Positions 8,800 to 17,107 of a stretch of DNA of 64,000 nucleotides are shown here, piece after piece. The stretch spans positions 31,334-95,333 of the forward strand of contig JABSOS010000012.1 in NCBI GenBank assembly GCA_013216135.1, given 5' to 3'. The notes under the pieces were generated by a model, which was not told the DNA's origin, searched no databases, and saw only the letters and a list, made by a program, of their open reading frames with translations. Position 1 is the stretch's first letter. Each line of letters begins with the position of its first letter. The DNA comes from Candidatus Caenarcanales bacterium. GTDB lineage: Bacteria; Cyanobacteriota; Vampirovibrionia; LMEP-6097. The translations under genes were made by a program, and so were the position numbers.

Positions 8800-10315
8800 C
8801 CTGAAGAATTAATTTGATTTTTAAAACTTGAGAAACAAGTTCTTTTACTATTTTAAAAATAGAAATTTTAGTCGCGAGTGGATCTAAGATTCCTTGATAA
8901 TCATAGTTTATTACATTACCAGTTTCTAAATCGATACCTTCTTTATTACTTGCATGAAAGTTTACGAGGTTCACCTTCTCTTCTGGGTCAAAGCCTGCAT
9001 TATAGGTAATTTGCTTGAATAATGCTGGAAGCGAGTCTACGACCAAGTCAAATCCAGCCATAGTGTCTTTATTAAATATCAGTGAATCTTGTGAACGCTT
9101 AAGTCTTTCTATTAGATTGATTTCGGCAACACCTCCACCTAATACATAACCAGATTCTAAACATTTTTTAAAGGCATGGGCGGCATCTATTGCAATTCTT
9201 TTCTTTTCAGCTAAAGCACTTTCAAGCTCAGCTGCAAGTAAGATGGTCGCTTCATAGGCAGAAGTTCCTTTTATGAAAACACCTATTGGTGAGAAACTTC
9301 TTTGAATAGCTTCGAGTTGACCTGAGACACTCTTAATTTCACTATTATCAGCATTGAGAATTTTTTGCCTATTTACTTTTTTTGCTCCACTTATTCTGAG
9401 TAATGCTTTAATATCTTTCTGCCTTAAGTTACTTAAAACAAAAATTCCTTCTTTAATAAAATACTCTTCAAGCTTAGGCAACATACTTGCACTTAAGAAT
9501 ATAGCTTTAATACCCAGGTTCTTAATTTTTTCTGCAACAGAAAAGAGTTTAGAGGTACTTTCATCTAAGTGAGTAACTCCAGTGTCAGTGCTGATAACTT
9601 CACTAGAAAAGGCTTCTGGTTCTAGCGGTCCATCTATTACTAAGCATTTACTGTCATAGAAATCATAATCATAGTGATAGTGTGGTCTTTTCGGGATGAA
9701 ATATCCTGAAATTATTTCAGAGTCTCTTCTTGAACAAGTATAAATAGATTCAAATAAATTGAACTGACTGACTAAATACTCGTAGCTATTTTCTTTAGCT
9801 ATGCTTTCAGCTAGGTTAATGATTAAATTTGTTAAATCTTTATCGCCACGTGCAGCTATGTGAGTAACAGAGCGGAGCCTAGGATCATCAACTCGATTTA
9901 CTGGCGTAGACAGTCTTTCAAGTAATTCAATGACTTTATCAATAGCACTAACTATGCCTTTAATTAAAGGGATTACTTTATAGCCTTCTTTGATTTTTAA
10001 TAATGCCAACCTGAGAATTTCACTTGCAAAAATTACAACACTTGTGGTCCCGTCACCGACTTGCTTTTCTTGGGCTTTAGAAATCTCAATTAATAATTTT
10101 GCTGCTGGGTGCTGGATTTGAATAGATGAAAGGATTTCAACACCATCATTAGTGCATTTGAAGTCACCGTAGCTATCTACTAGCATTACATCAAGTCCTT
10201 TAGGACCTACCGTGTGCCTAACTGTATCTGCTACAGAATTAATTGCTGATATATTTGCTTCTAATGTTTGAATATAAGAAACAGGTTGACTCATATTTGC
10301 TGCGCTGTTTTCCAT
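8792..10315 (-). CDS. group II-like (thermosome/TCP-1 type) chaperonin, 507 aa
   Basis: ATP-driven protein-folding ring subunit. The equatorial motifs are of the archaeal/eukaryotic class: GPKGLDVMLVDSYGD (37-51), TNDG (55-58), HPAAK (69-73) and VGDGTTSVV (86-94, nucleotide site). A second conserved aspartate lies in AIDAAHAFKKCLESG (about 375-389), followed by GGGVAEINL. The end NAGFDPEE...GIDLETGNVINYDYQGILDPL matches the group II C-terminus rather than GroEL. Bacterial relatives of this kind are known as group III chaperonins. It is slightly shorter than usual, with a compact apical domain and a histidine/tyrosine-rich loop (PHYHYDYDFY, 211-220). A GGGAG ribosome site and a TATAAT -10 lie just upstream. 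No GroES partner is nearby. Confidence 0.87.
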   Translation of the reverse strand: MENSAANMSQPVSYIQTLEANISAINSVADTVRHTVGPKGLDVMLVDSYGDFKCTNDGVEILSSIQIQHPAAKLLIEISKAQEKQVGDGTTSVVIFASEILRLALLKIKEGYKVIPLIKGIVSAIDKVIELLERLSTPVNRVDDPRLRSVTHIAARGDKDLTNLIINLAESIAKENSYEYLVSQFNLFESIYTCSRRDSEIISGYFIPKRPHYHYDYDFYDSKCLVIDGPLEPEAFSSEVISTDTGVTHLDESTSKLFSVAEKIKNLGIKAIFLSASMLPKLEEYFIKEGIFVLSNLRQKDIKALLRISGAKKVNRQKILNADNSEIKSVSGQLEAIQRSFSPIGVFIKGTSAYEATILLAAELESALAEKKRIAIDAAHAFKKCLESGYVLGGGVAEINLIERLKRSQDSLIFNKDTMAGFDLVVDSLPALFKQITYNAGFDPEEKVNLVNFHASNKEGIDLETGNVINYDYQGILDPLATKISIFKIVKELVSQVLKIKLILQAK

Positions 10316-10418
10316 TTTAATCTCCCATATATATTATAGGTTAAAAAGTGGGCTTCTATTTCTCATTTCAGTAGTGTAGATTGCTTCTTGCTTTACTTCA
10401 CTCGTTCTTGCGTACTAA

Positions 10419-10665
10419 ACTAAACTTAAGTATTCTACTGTACCTGTCATTATTCTTGAAAAAGGTAATGAGGTTGGAGGATTGAAGAGCTCTATTAGAT
10501 ATGATAATGGTCTATGTTTTGATTATGGTACACATCTTATTAATCAGACTGGAGTTCAAGTTTTAGATGATTTGATATATAAAATTTTAGGTGATAGTAA
10601 AGAAGATCCGCAGGGTTTATGCTTAAAAGAATTAAAAAACTTTACCCGAAAGACTTTGCAGTAAG
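10419..10665 (+). pseudogene. fragment of an FAD-dependent amine-oxidase-like oxidoreductase
   Basis: The frame open from 10419 reads VIILEKGNEVGGLKSS and then NGLCFDYGTHLI. This is the second strand of an FAD-binding Rossmann fold, with its acidic ribose-binding residue and GG motif, followed by the FDxGxH segment of the NAD_binding_8/amine oxidase and UDP-galactopyranose mutase-like families. The preceding GxGxxG loop is absent, and the frame stops after about 82 codons where the family has over 400. Both ends are therefore missing. The TTG at 10482 has GGAGG only one base upstream, too close for a normal start. I read it as a gene remnant lying between the chaperonin and the degenerate sulfotransferase-like gene. 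Confidence 0.65.
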
Positions 10666-10668
10666 GGT

Positions 10669-12222
10669 TTAAATAAGTTCATTTACTAAATTTTCAATAT
10701 CAACTGGAAGTGGTGCTAATTGATAAGATTGATAATTCTCTAAGTTTAAATCTGTACCAATTTCATCAGCGATTCTATCTAATGAATCTTCTTTGATATC
10801 ACCATTCTCATCTAAGTCTGCTTCAAGATCAATTTCTACAAAACTATCACTGAATTTATCTCTGATAGCTTTAACTGAATCTGTGAAAATATTATATAAT
10901 TCAGAAGCTGTTTTAAGATTATAGTTCGCGAGATGATTTTTTGTCGAAATATTACTTATAAAGCTTCTTGCTATTTGTTTATCTTTATTTGATTTGATAT
11001 AAATAAATTTTGCATTAGGAAATATTTTTTTAATTATAGGTGCATAAATAAAATTTAATGCAGTTGTATCAACAACTTTGCTTAAATATCCGACATCATT
11101 TTTTACATTCTCTTCATAGAATTCTCTGAATATGTCTAGGTCAGAAGCTTCCATCTGAAGAATTTGTTTGATTTGATCTATTGATGTTTCACTATTCTTT
11201 TCTCCTGGCAGCATATGTGATAGGTAAGAGTTATCTCCTGCATACTCATAGCTCAGTAGATTACTTAGGTAGAAAAGAAAGTCAGTATTTAAAGCACCTG
11301 GGAAACTTAATATGAAAACGTTTTCACGAAGTGATCTATTCGTGGTTTCTTCCTCTTCATTGTTGAAATCTATTTCAGGACTTTCTAGTAGTTTTAAGCA
11401 TTCTTTATAGAAATTTAGTTCAGTGCTCGCATTATAATGAAATGATTTTAAATATAATTTTGAGGCCTTGTTTATAAAATTGAAAGCTTCTTTATGTTTA
11501 TTACAGTCCATATATACTTTGGCTAAGAATAAGTAAGCAGTGGATTTGTCTTCTAAAGAAAGTTTTTTATGCTGTAATTTTTTTTCAAGGAATTTAACTT
11601 CTTCTACATTTTCATGATCATTAAACTTAACTGACTCAGCTAATAGTTTATATGCATGCACACTTGCATTTTCATTAGTGCAAATTTTCTTTAGTTTATT
11701 ATATGCTTTCTCAAATTTATATGATTTTAGATGAAGCTCTGCTTCTAACTCTTCTTTTAGTAAATTACTAACATCATCAAATTCCTTAATGACATTTAAT
11801 TCATCTGTAGCAAGATCTATTCTATTCTGATCTAAATAAACATGAAATAATTTTATTCTAGCTGCTGGGTAATTATACCTTGTTACCAGATCAGTTAAGA
11901 TATTTACACTTAAAGAGATAGCTTCAGGATAATTTTTCTTATTCATAAAGAATATATCAGCAAGCTGGAACTTTAGCTCAGGTGAGCTGTCGATTTCTTC
12001 ATTTAAATCTAATAAAAATTGGAGAGCTTTGTCTTTATCTAAACTTTTAATATAAAAGTTTTTTATTAAACTTGAAGCTAGAAGTTTGCTACTTAAATTT
12101 GAATTTAATATTTCTATACATAGCTTCTTTGCTTTACTAAAATCACCAAGCTCCAGATGCCTCTCTAGCATAGCTATATCATTATGGTTAATATCAGTTT
12201 GTTCAATGAATTCTGTGCTCAT
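10669..12222 (-). CDS. TPR protein with degenerate sulfotransferase-like domain, 517 aa
   Basis: Residues about 15-285 are helical TPR-like repeats. Residues 300-450 align by eye with the sulfotransferase domain of the gene at 13694-15073: VFILSFPGALNTDFL (302-316) sits where that protein has IFIVGVPRSGSTLLE, and FPNAKFIYIKSNKDKQIARSF where it has FPEAKIIFTQREPKASAWSSF. Both PAPS-contact motifs (the PRSGST loop and the R...S segment) are lost, so catalysis as a sulfotransferase is unlikely. It may bind a partner or a carrier protein, or be in decay, although the reading frame is intact. A TATATA element six bases before the ATG could serve as promoter. Function is unknown. Confidence 0.7.
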   Translation of the reverse strand: MSTEFIEQTDINHNDIAMLERHLELGDFSKAKKLCIEILNSNLSSKLLASSLIKNFYIKSLDKDKALQFLLDLNEEIDSSPELKFQLADIFFMNKKNYPEAISLSVNILTDLVTRYNYPAARIKLFHVYLDQNRIDLATDELNVIKEFDDVSNLLKEELEAELHLKSYKFEKAYNKLKKICTNENASVHAYKLLAESVKFNDHENVEEVKFLEKKLQHKKLSLEDKSTAYLFLAKVYMDCNKHKEAFNFINKASKLYLKSFHYNASTELNFYKECLKLLESPEIDFNNEEEETTNRSLRENVFILSFPGALNTDFLFYLSNLLSYEYAGDNSYLSHMLPGEKNSETSIDQIKQILQMEASDLDIFREFYEENVKNDVGYLSKVVDTTALNFIYAPIIKKIFPNAKFIYIKSNKDKQIARSFISNISTKNHLANYNLKTASELYNIFTDSVKAIRDKFSDSFVEIDLEADLDENGDIKEDSLDRIADEIGTDLNLENYQSYQLAPLPVDIENLVNELI

Positions 12223-12335
12223 ATACTATATATACGCAGTTCCCTCAGAAACCTAGTAAAGTTAATTACCTAGATTTCTTAAAAATACTACTACTAATTT
12301 AGTATCAAGCTTTTGTCACTGGGATTAAGTTTGGT

Positions 12336-13688
12336 ATGGGAAAATTGAAAAATAAAAGCTCAAATTATAAAGTTATTGACGACTGGAAAGACTTTGATAA
12401 GTCTAAGTTAATGTCATTAAGCGCTGATTACTATAGCGAAAAAGGCATAGACGCCTTCTCTAGAGTTAAATCTTCTAATATTATTCCTTCAGAAACTTCT
12501 TGTTCATATGCCCATGCGGAGTCATTAGCTTTGCTGCTTAAAAATCAAATGGACATGAATCCTAATAAAGGAGTTTTCAAAGTATTAGAACTAGGTGTCG
12601 GTAGTGGTTTATTTTCATATAATTTTTTAAGAGCAGCAGAGAAGCTAGGTATTATAGATAAAGTAAATTACTGTGTTTCTGATTTTAATGAAAATATACT
12701 AGTAAAAATAAAGGATTTAGAGTTTTTAGATCAATTTGAAAATAATGTGAATTTTCAAGTTATTGATTTACTTAATATTGATAGTTCCTACAGTTTAATA
12801 AATACAGATTATAAACTTGATGATTTAGATTTAGTTGTTGGGAATTATCTCATGGATGTGTTTCCAGCATTGCCTGTGAAGTTCTCGAATAGAAATATTG
12901 GTGAATTGGATAAATTACAGGTAAAAGTATCACAACCAAAAAATTTACTTGATGAAGACTTATATTCTAATGACAAATTATTCAAAAATCTGAAAATTGA
13001 GGAAAGATATGTAACATATGATTCTAAAGATTTCTCTGATTTAGAGGCTAACTATATAGATCTTTTTCAAAACTATGTCAGGAAACATGATTCTAGAGTT
13101 CCTAGGATTTATCCATATGGTTATGGTTCTTTAAAGGCTTTAGAAAATGTTGTCTCTAGGTTAAGTAATGAAGGTTTTTTCTATGTCATGGATGTACCTT
13201 ACCGTGAAAACGCAAATATAAAACCTTATGATACTTATGGAAATACTGTTGCAAATCATGTGAATTTTGATTTGATGATTTGCTTGCTAGAACAAAACAA
13301 TAATTCTTTTAGGTATACAAGAAATGACTATTATGGGCGTTTATTAGTAGCTCGCAATGATAAGCTTCTATTTGATTTTAGTGAAAAATATTCTTTTATT
13401 GATGAGTTCATGGCTAATAACCCTATTAACTTATATTCTGATCTGATAAGGGCAATATCTATGATTAAAACGAAAGAGGGTGTATCAGTATTAGGAACTT
13501 TAATAGATAGTCTTGAAAAAATATCTCCAAATGAAACTACAACTCATTTAATTAGGGCAGATTATCATACTATGAAAAAAGACTATTCTAATGCTTTAAC
13601 ATTTTTGAATTTAGCTAAAGATGCTGATAAAGCTGGTATGTATAAAGTTAATACTGAAATTAGTAAAATTAAAGCATTAATGAAGTAA
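12336..13688 (+). CDS. MidA-like SAM-dependent methyltransferase, 450 aa
   Basis: SAM motif I is LELGVGSG (84-91). The next conserved block, DLVVGNYLMDVFPALPVKF, corresponds to the NExxDALPV segment of the MidA/NDUFAF7 family (Methyltransf_28). Later, YGNTVANHVNFDLM corresponds to the family's AHVDF segment. Family members methylate arginine in a complex I subunit in mitochondria; the bacterial substrates are mostly unknown. The last 60 residues look like TPR helices, as in neighbouring genes. The gene lies head-to-head with the degenerate sulfotransferase-like gene and tail-to-tail with the intact one, suggesting a shared role, perhaps protein modification. No strong ribosome site is visible. 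Confidence 0.72.
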   Translation: MGKLKNKSSNYKVIDDWKDFDKSKLMSLSADYYSEKGIDAFSRVKSSNIIPSETSCSYAHAESLALLLKNQMDMNPNKGVFKVLELGVGSGLFSYNFLRAAEKLGIIDKVNYCVSDFNENILVKIKDLEFLDQFENNVNFQVIDLLNIDSSYSLINTDYKLDDLDLVVGNYLMDVFPALPVKFSNRNIGELDKLQVKVSQPKNLLDEDLYSNDKLFKNLKIEERYVTYDSKDFSDLEANYIDLFQNYVRKHDSRVPRIYPYGYGSLKALENVVSRLSNEGFFYVMDVPYRENANIKPYDTYGNTVANHVNFDLMICLLEQNNNSFRYTRNDYYGRLLVARNDKLLFDFSEKYSFIDEFMANNPINLYSDLIRAISMIKTKEGVSVLGTLIDSLEKISPNETTTHLIRADYHTMKKDYSNALTFLNLAKDADKAGMYKVNTEISKIKALMK

Positions 13689-13693
13689 TAGAT

Positions 13694-15073
13694 TTAAAAA
13701 ATACTTATGAAATCTTCTGGAAGATAGTCATGATAATATTTCCATGATGAAGATGAATCTTTATATAAGGCTCTTCTAACTTGCATAGCACTAGCTGATT
13801 GAACAGATTTTTTACTATTATGGAAATTTAAATATTTTGAATCCCAGTCTATACCTAACTCTTTTAAAAGCTTATTGATCTCTAATTCTGGATTTGAGAT
13901 TAATTTATCATAGTTAAAAGTGATAATATCTTCAAAGTTCTTTTCCCATAGTACTTTAAAGTTATTGTAGGCATCATAATAGCTATTCATATTTTCAAAA
14001 GAGTATGAATAGGGCACATTAGTATTTTTAAAGTTAATTCTAAAACTTGACCAAGCAGATGCTTTTGGCTCACGTTGTGTGAAAATTATTTTTGCTTCTG
14101 GAAATAACAGTTTTATAAAACCAATATTTTCAAAGTTCCCTAGTAGTTTATCAATAATAATTTTCCCACTTAAGTTTTGATTTAAATGCTGAGTTATTTT
14201 TGATAAGTATGCAATTTTCATTTCATGTATCTCATCAAGTGTTAGCTCAGTAAATGCTTTAATGAAATTATCTGTTGAATCAAAATTTGTGAATTTTTTA
14301 TTTAGCGAGGCTGGAAAATAAGTAGTTTCACCTAAACCTAAAACATTTTCTTTAACAGATAAAATTTGTTCTAGTAATGTACTTCCTGATCTAGGAACTC
14401 CTACTATAAAAATCAATTCTGGTTCAAGCTCATCTCTTTTGAGATGAAATTTTTTTTTGAAACCATCAATGGTAGATGAGATTAACTTATAAACAAGATA
14501 CTTTAATTCAATAACAGTATTACTATAGTTACATAGTGTTTCTTTTTCCTGAGCACCTTTACTAAAGTATTCATAAGCTTGTTTATAATCTCCTTTGTTA
14601 TGGAAGATCTCTCCAAGTGAGTAATATAAATTAGCTTTATCTTTATTCGTAAGCGAGTACCTTTTTAAAATTTCATAAATAAATGATTCAAGCTTATTCT
14701 CTCTCCCTTTATCTAAAACACAATAATTATATATACTTTGAGTATCTAATGCTTTACAGTGAATAGCATTTATAAACGCCTGCTTCGCTTTCTGTTTATC
14801 TCCTGTGCGTGTGTAAGCTACTCCAAGATTTGCATACAGTAAGTCTGATTTTTTGAATATTTGTAAAGCCGCTAGTAATAAAGATATAGCTTCATCAACT
14901 CTATCTAATCTAGAATAATAATGGGCTAACTGGGCAATTGTTTCTGGTTTTTTTTCTTCTTCAAGTGCACGAATAAGAATATTTTCCACATCAAAAAAAT
15001 GAGTGTAGTCACTTTCATAGTCAGCTTTTTTTATGATTGCTTGTGCATCAGATAGTAAAGAACTATTAACCAT
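13694..15073 (-). CDS. TPR-sulfotransferase fusion, 459 aa
   Basis: N-terminal TPR repeats (about 40-185, including YANLGVAYTRTGDKQKAKQAF and YYSLGEIFHNKGDYKQAYEYF-type units) are followed by a sulfotransferase domain (about 218-455). The PAPS 5'-phosphosulfate loop is GVPRSGST (225-232), and the 3'-phosphate segment is FTQREPKASAWSSF. These enzymes transfer sulfate from PAPS to a hydroxyl on protein or sugar; TPR-linked bacterial forms are common, but their acceptors are rarely known. The gene is 40 bases downstream of rfbF on the same strand, so it may share that transcript. Its neighbour at 10669-12222 is a paralogue without the PAPS motifs. Confidence 0.83.
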   Translation of the reverse strand: MVNSSLLSDAQAIIKKADYESDYTHFFDVENILIRALEEEKKPETIAQLAHYYSRLDRVDEAISLLLAALQIFKKSDLLYANLGVAYTRTGDKQKAKQAFINAIHCKALDTQSIYNYCVLDKGRENKLESFIYEILKRYSLTNKDKANLYYSLGEIFHNKGDYKQAYEYFSKGAQEKETLCNYSNTVIELKYLVYKLISSTIDGFKKKFHLKRDELEPELIFIVGVPRSGSTLLEQILSVKENVLGLGETTYFPASLNKKFTNFDSTDNFIKAFTELTLDEIHEMKIAYLSKITQHLNQNLSGKIIIDKLLGNFENIGFIKLLFPEAKIIFTQREPKASAWSSFRINFKNTNVPYSYSFENMNSYYDAYNNFKVLWEKNFEDIITFNYDKLISNPELEINKLLKELGIDWDSKYLNFHNSKKSVQSASAMQVRRALYKDSSSSWKYYHDYLPEDFISIF

Positions 15074-15113
15074 TTACATTTTTACTTTGTTAAAGCAGCT
15101 TTGTATTTTTGAT

Positions 15114-15950
15114 TTAAGAATTTGCTTTGGTATAAATCTCCAGTAATTTTTTGACTTGTTCTTGATGATCTTTTTCATCCCAGGTATTCCATGGTGCATT
15201 ATTTTCACGCCACATTTTTTCAAGGTCTAACTTGTCTTTTAATGTGTCCATTGGATGCCAGAAACCATTGTGCCTGTATGCATTTAATTGACCTGCTGCA
15301 GCTAAAGTTTCAAGTGGCTCTCTTTCCCAGATGGTTTGGTCATCTTCAATTAAATTTAAAACTTGAGGGTTAAGTACAAAGAAGCCACCATTGATCCAAC
15401 CTTGTTTCTCATCAACAGGTTTTTCCATAAACCCGACTACTTCAGCATCGTCATTTAGGTTTAAAACACCAAATCTTTTTGGTGGACAGACTGCTGTTAG
15501 TGTTGCAAGTTTACCTGAAGATTTATGGTGTGCAATTAATTCTTCTACATTGACATCAGAAACACCATCACCATAGGTCATACAGAATGGCTCATTGCCG
15601 ACAAATTCTTGGATTCTTTTTAATCTCCCGCCTGTCATAGTATGCTCACCGGTATCTACAATAGTAACCTTCCAAGGTTCACAACCATTGTGATGAACTT
15701 CCATGTCGTTGTTTGTCATATCAAAAGTTATATTTGATTGATGGAGAAAATAGTTTGCAAAGTATTCTTTTATTAAAAAGCCCTTATAACCAGCACAAAT
15801 GATAAATTCATTAATGCCATAGCTTGAATAAATTTTCATAATATGCCAAAGAATGGGCTTGTTACCCACGTCTATCATAGGCTTAGGGCGGATTTGAGAT
15901 TCTTCTGCGATTCTGGTTCCGAGACCACCAGCTAATATTACTGCTTTCAT
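15114..15950 (-). CDS. rfbF: glucose-1-phosphate cytidylyltransferase
   Basis: Forms CDP-glucose from glucose-1-phosphate and CTP, the first step to CDP-3,6-dideoxyhexoses. The signature is MKAVILAGGLGTRI with RPKPMIDVGNKPILWH (residues 1-37), then YGDGVSDV (metal site), RFGVL, and WINGGFFVLNP near residue 190, all typical of RfbF/DdhA. It is 278 aa against about 257 usually, the extra being a short charged tail. A consensus promoter (16011-16039) and an AAGGAG site (15958-15963) precede it. The dehydratase RfbG and dehydrase RfbH that would use its product are 31-34 kb away in this window. Confidence 0.93.
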   Translation of the reverse strand: MKAVILAGGLGTRIAEESQIRPKPMIDVGNKPILWHIMKIYSSYGINEFIICAGYKGFLIKEYFANYFLHQSNITFDMTNNDMEVHHNGCEPWKVTIVDTGEHTMTGGRLKRIQEFVGNEPFCMTYGDGVSDVNVEELIAHHKSSGKLATLTAVCPPKRFGVLNLNDDAEVVGFMEKPVDEKQGWINGGFFVLNPQVLNLIEDDQTIWEREPLETLAAAGQLNAYRHNGFWHPMDTLKDKLDLEKMWRENNAPWNTWDEKDHQEQVKKLLEIYTKANS

Positions 15951-16010
15951 AAATAGTCTCCTTTGAGAACTATAAGCCCTTATTTAATATAAAAGTCATA
16001 GTGTGTTTAG

Positions 16011-16039
16011 ATTATATTTACTCTGGGCTATAGTTTCAA
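16011..16039 (-). promoter_or_regulatory. sigma-70 promoter of rfbF
   Basis: On the minus strand TTGAAA (16034-16039) and TATAAT (16011-16016) are separated by exactly 17 bases. Transcription would start near 16004 and give a leader of about 53 bases ending in an AAGGAG ribosome site. The 167-base gap between rfbF and the epimerase gene is otherwise featureless. Confidence 0.7.
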
Positions 16040-16117
16040 TGTCTATGATTTAACTAAAGTTTTGTCTCATCTGTCCATTGATAAACCTAGATATATAATT
16101 TGATTAATATAATGAAA

Positions 16118-17107
16118 CTAGCCTAGATAACTTAGGTTGCTAAGATCTGGTACGTAGTATTTTGCTTTACCGTCTGTTTGCTCTAATACACTTAGCTTAG
16201 TGTTTTTTTCTTTACTAGTACTAATAATCCATTCTGCTAATTCTTTTATAGATATTTCTTGAGAAGAGCCAAGGTTGAATATATTTTTCCCATGTTTATT
16301 TAGTAGCATTTTAAAAATATATATAATCATGTCAGAGCTATGTAGGTAAGAGCGAATGGTTTTACCATCACCTTTGATTGTAATATTTTGTTTTTTTAAC
16401 ACAGAGTTTAGAAAATTAGAAAAAGCAAAATGGCTATTTAGTGAAAAGTATTCACCAAAAAAGCTAAAACCTCTTGCAATAGTATATTGGTCTTGTGAAA
16501 AAGAACTCTGGACTAGTTTTTCTGCAATACGTTTGCCATCTCTGTAAGCATGAAAATCTGTTTCAATAATGCTGTGAACATCTATTGTTTCTCTAAAATC
16601 TTCTTTCCTTACTTTGTCAAAGCCATAAACAGCCCCTGAACTTAAATAGAGAAACTGTTTTAATTTATATTTTTTACTTAATTTAATTAAATTATAGGTT
16701 CCTTCAACAATAGTTGTGAATTGATAAAGTGCTTCGTTGTTATTTTCGGGGATTGTCGTATCTGTTGCTGAGTGAATAATATAGTCTAAATCTAAGTTAA
16801 TTTGATTTGCGAATTTAGGTGAGCTAATATCAGCTTCTATTAATGATAAATATGTGAGGTCTTGAAACTCTGGATACTCTATCAGAAATTTTTCAGGGTT
16901 CCTAGAAATACCTATGATAGAGATATTAAGAGGGTTATTTTTTTTGAATTCAATTAGTGTTCTTAAAATATTTTTTCCGATAAAGCCAGTAATACCTGTG
17001 ATTAAGATACTTGTGTTATTTAACTTAGTTAGTAGTTCCTGAATTTCAGTAAAAATATACTGGTAGTCATTACTTATGAAATCGTTGATAGTTTGTATCT
17101 CTCTCAT
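16118..17107 (-). CDS. NAD-dependent nucleotide-sugar epimerase/dehydratase, 329 aa
   Basis: Extended SDR protein. GITGFIGKN (about 38-46) is the NAD-binding GxxGxxG motif, LSSGAVYG holds the catalytic serine region, and YRDGK is the YxxxK pair. The C-terminal half has SYLHSSDM and FNLGSS, usual for sugar epimerases. It overlaps the ThDP enzyme gene by four bases (ATGA), so they are one operon. It ends at NLSYLG, about 20 residues before the final helix usual in the family, perhaps a natural short form. In yersiniose synthesis a reductase of this fold (YerF) follows the ThDP enzyme; a similar role here is inference. Confidence 0.82.
   Translation of the reverse strand: MREIQTINDFISNDYQYIFTEIQELLTKLNNTSILITGITGFIGKNILRTLIEFKKNNPLNISIIGISRNPEKFLIEYPEFQDLTYLSLIEADISSPKFANQINLDLDYIIHSATDTTIPENNNEALYQFTTIVEGTYNLIKLSKKYKLKQFLYLSSGAVYGFDKVRKEDFRETIDVHSIIETDFHAYRDGKRIAEKLVQSSFSQDQYTIARGFSFFGEYFSLNSHFAFSNFLNSVLKKQNITIKGDGKTIRSYLHSSDMIIYIFKMLLNKHGKNIFNLGSSQEISIKELAEWIISTSKEKNTKLSVLEQTDGKAKYYVPDLSNLSYLG

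Noticed and set aside
8792..10315. Standard GroEL
   Set aside because: The equatorial motifs and the C-terminal block are those of group II chaperonins, and GroEL-specific segments are missing.
10482..10664. TTG-initiated 60-aa gene as an intact small protein
   Set aside because: GGAGG is only one base from the TTG, and the frame continues upstream with the preceding strand of an FAD-binding fold, so a gene fragment explains it better.
15191..15576. Plus-strand ORFs opposite rfbF
   Set aside because: They are antisense to a clear RfbF gene and have no motif or ribosome site of their own.
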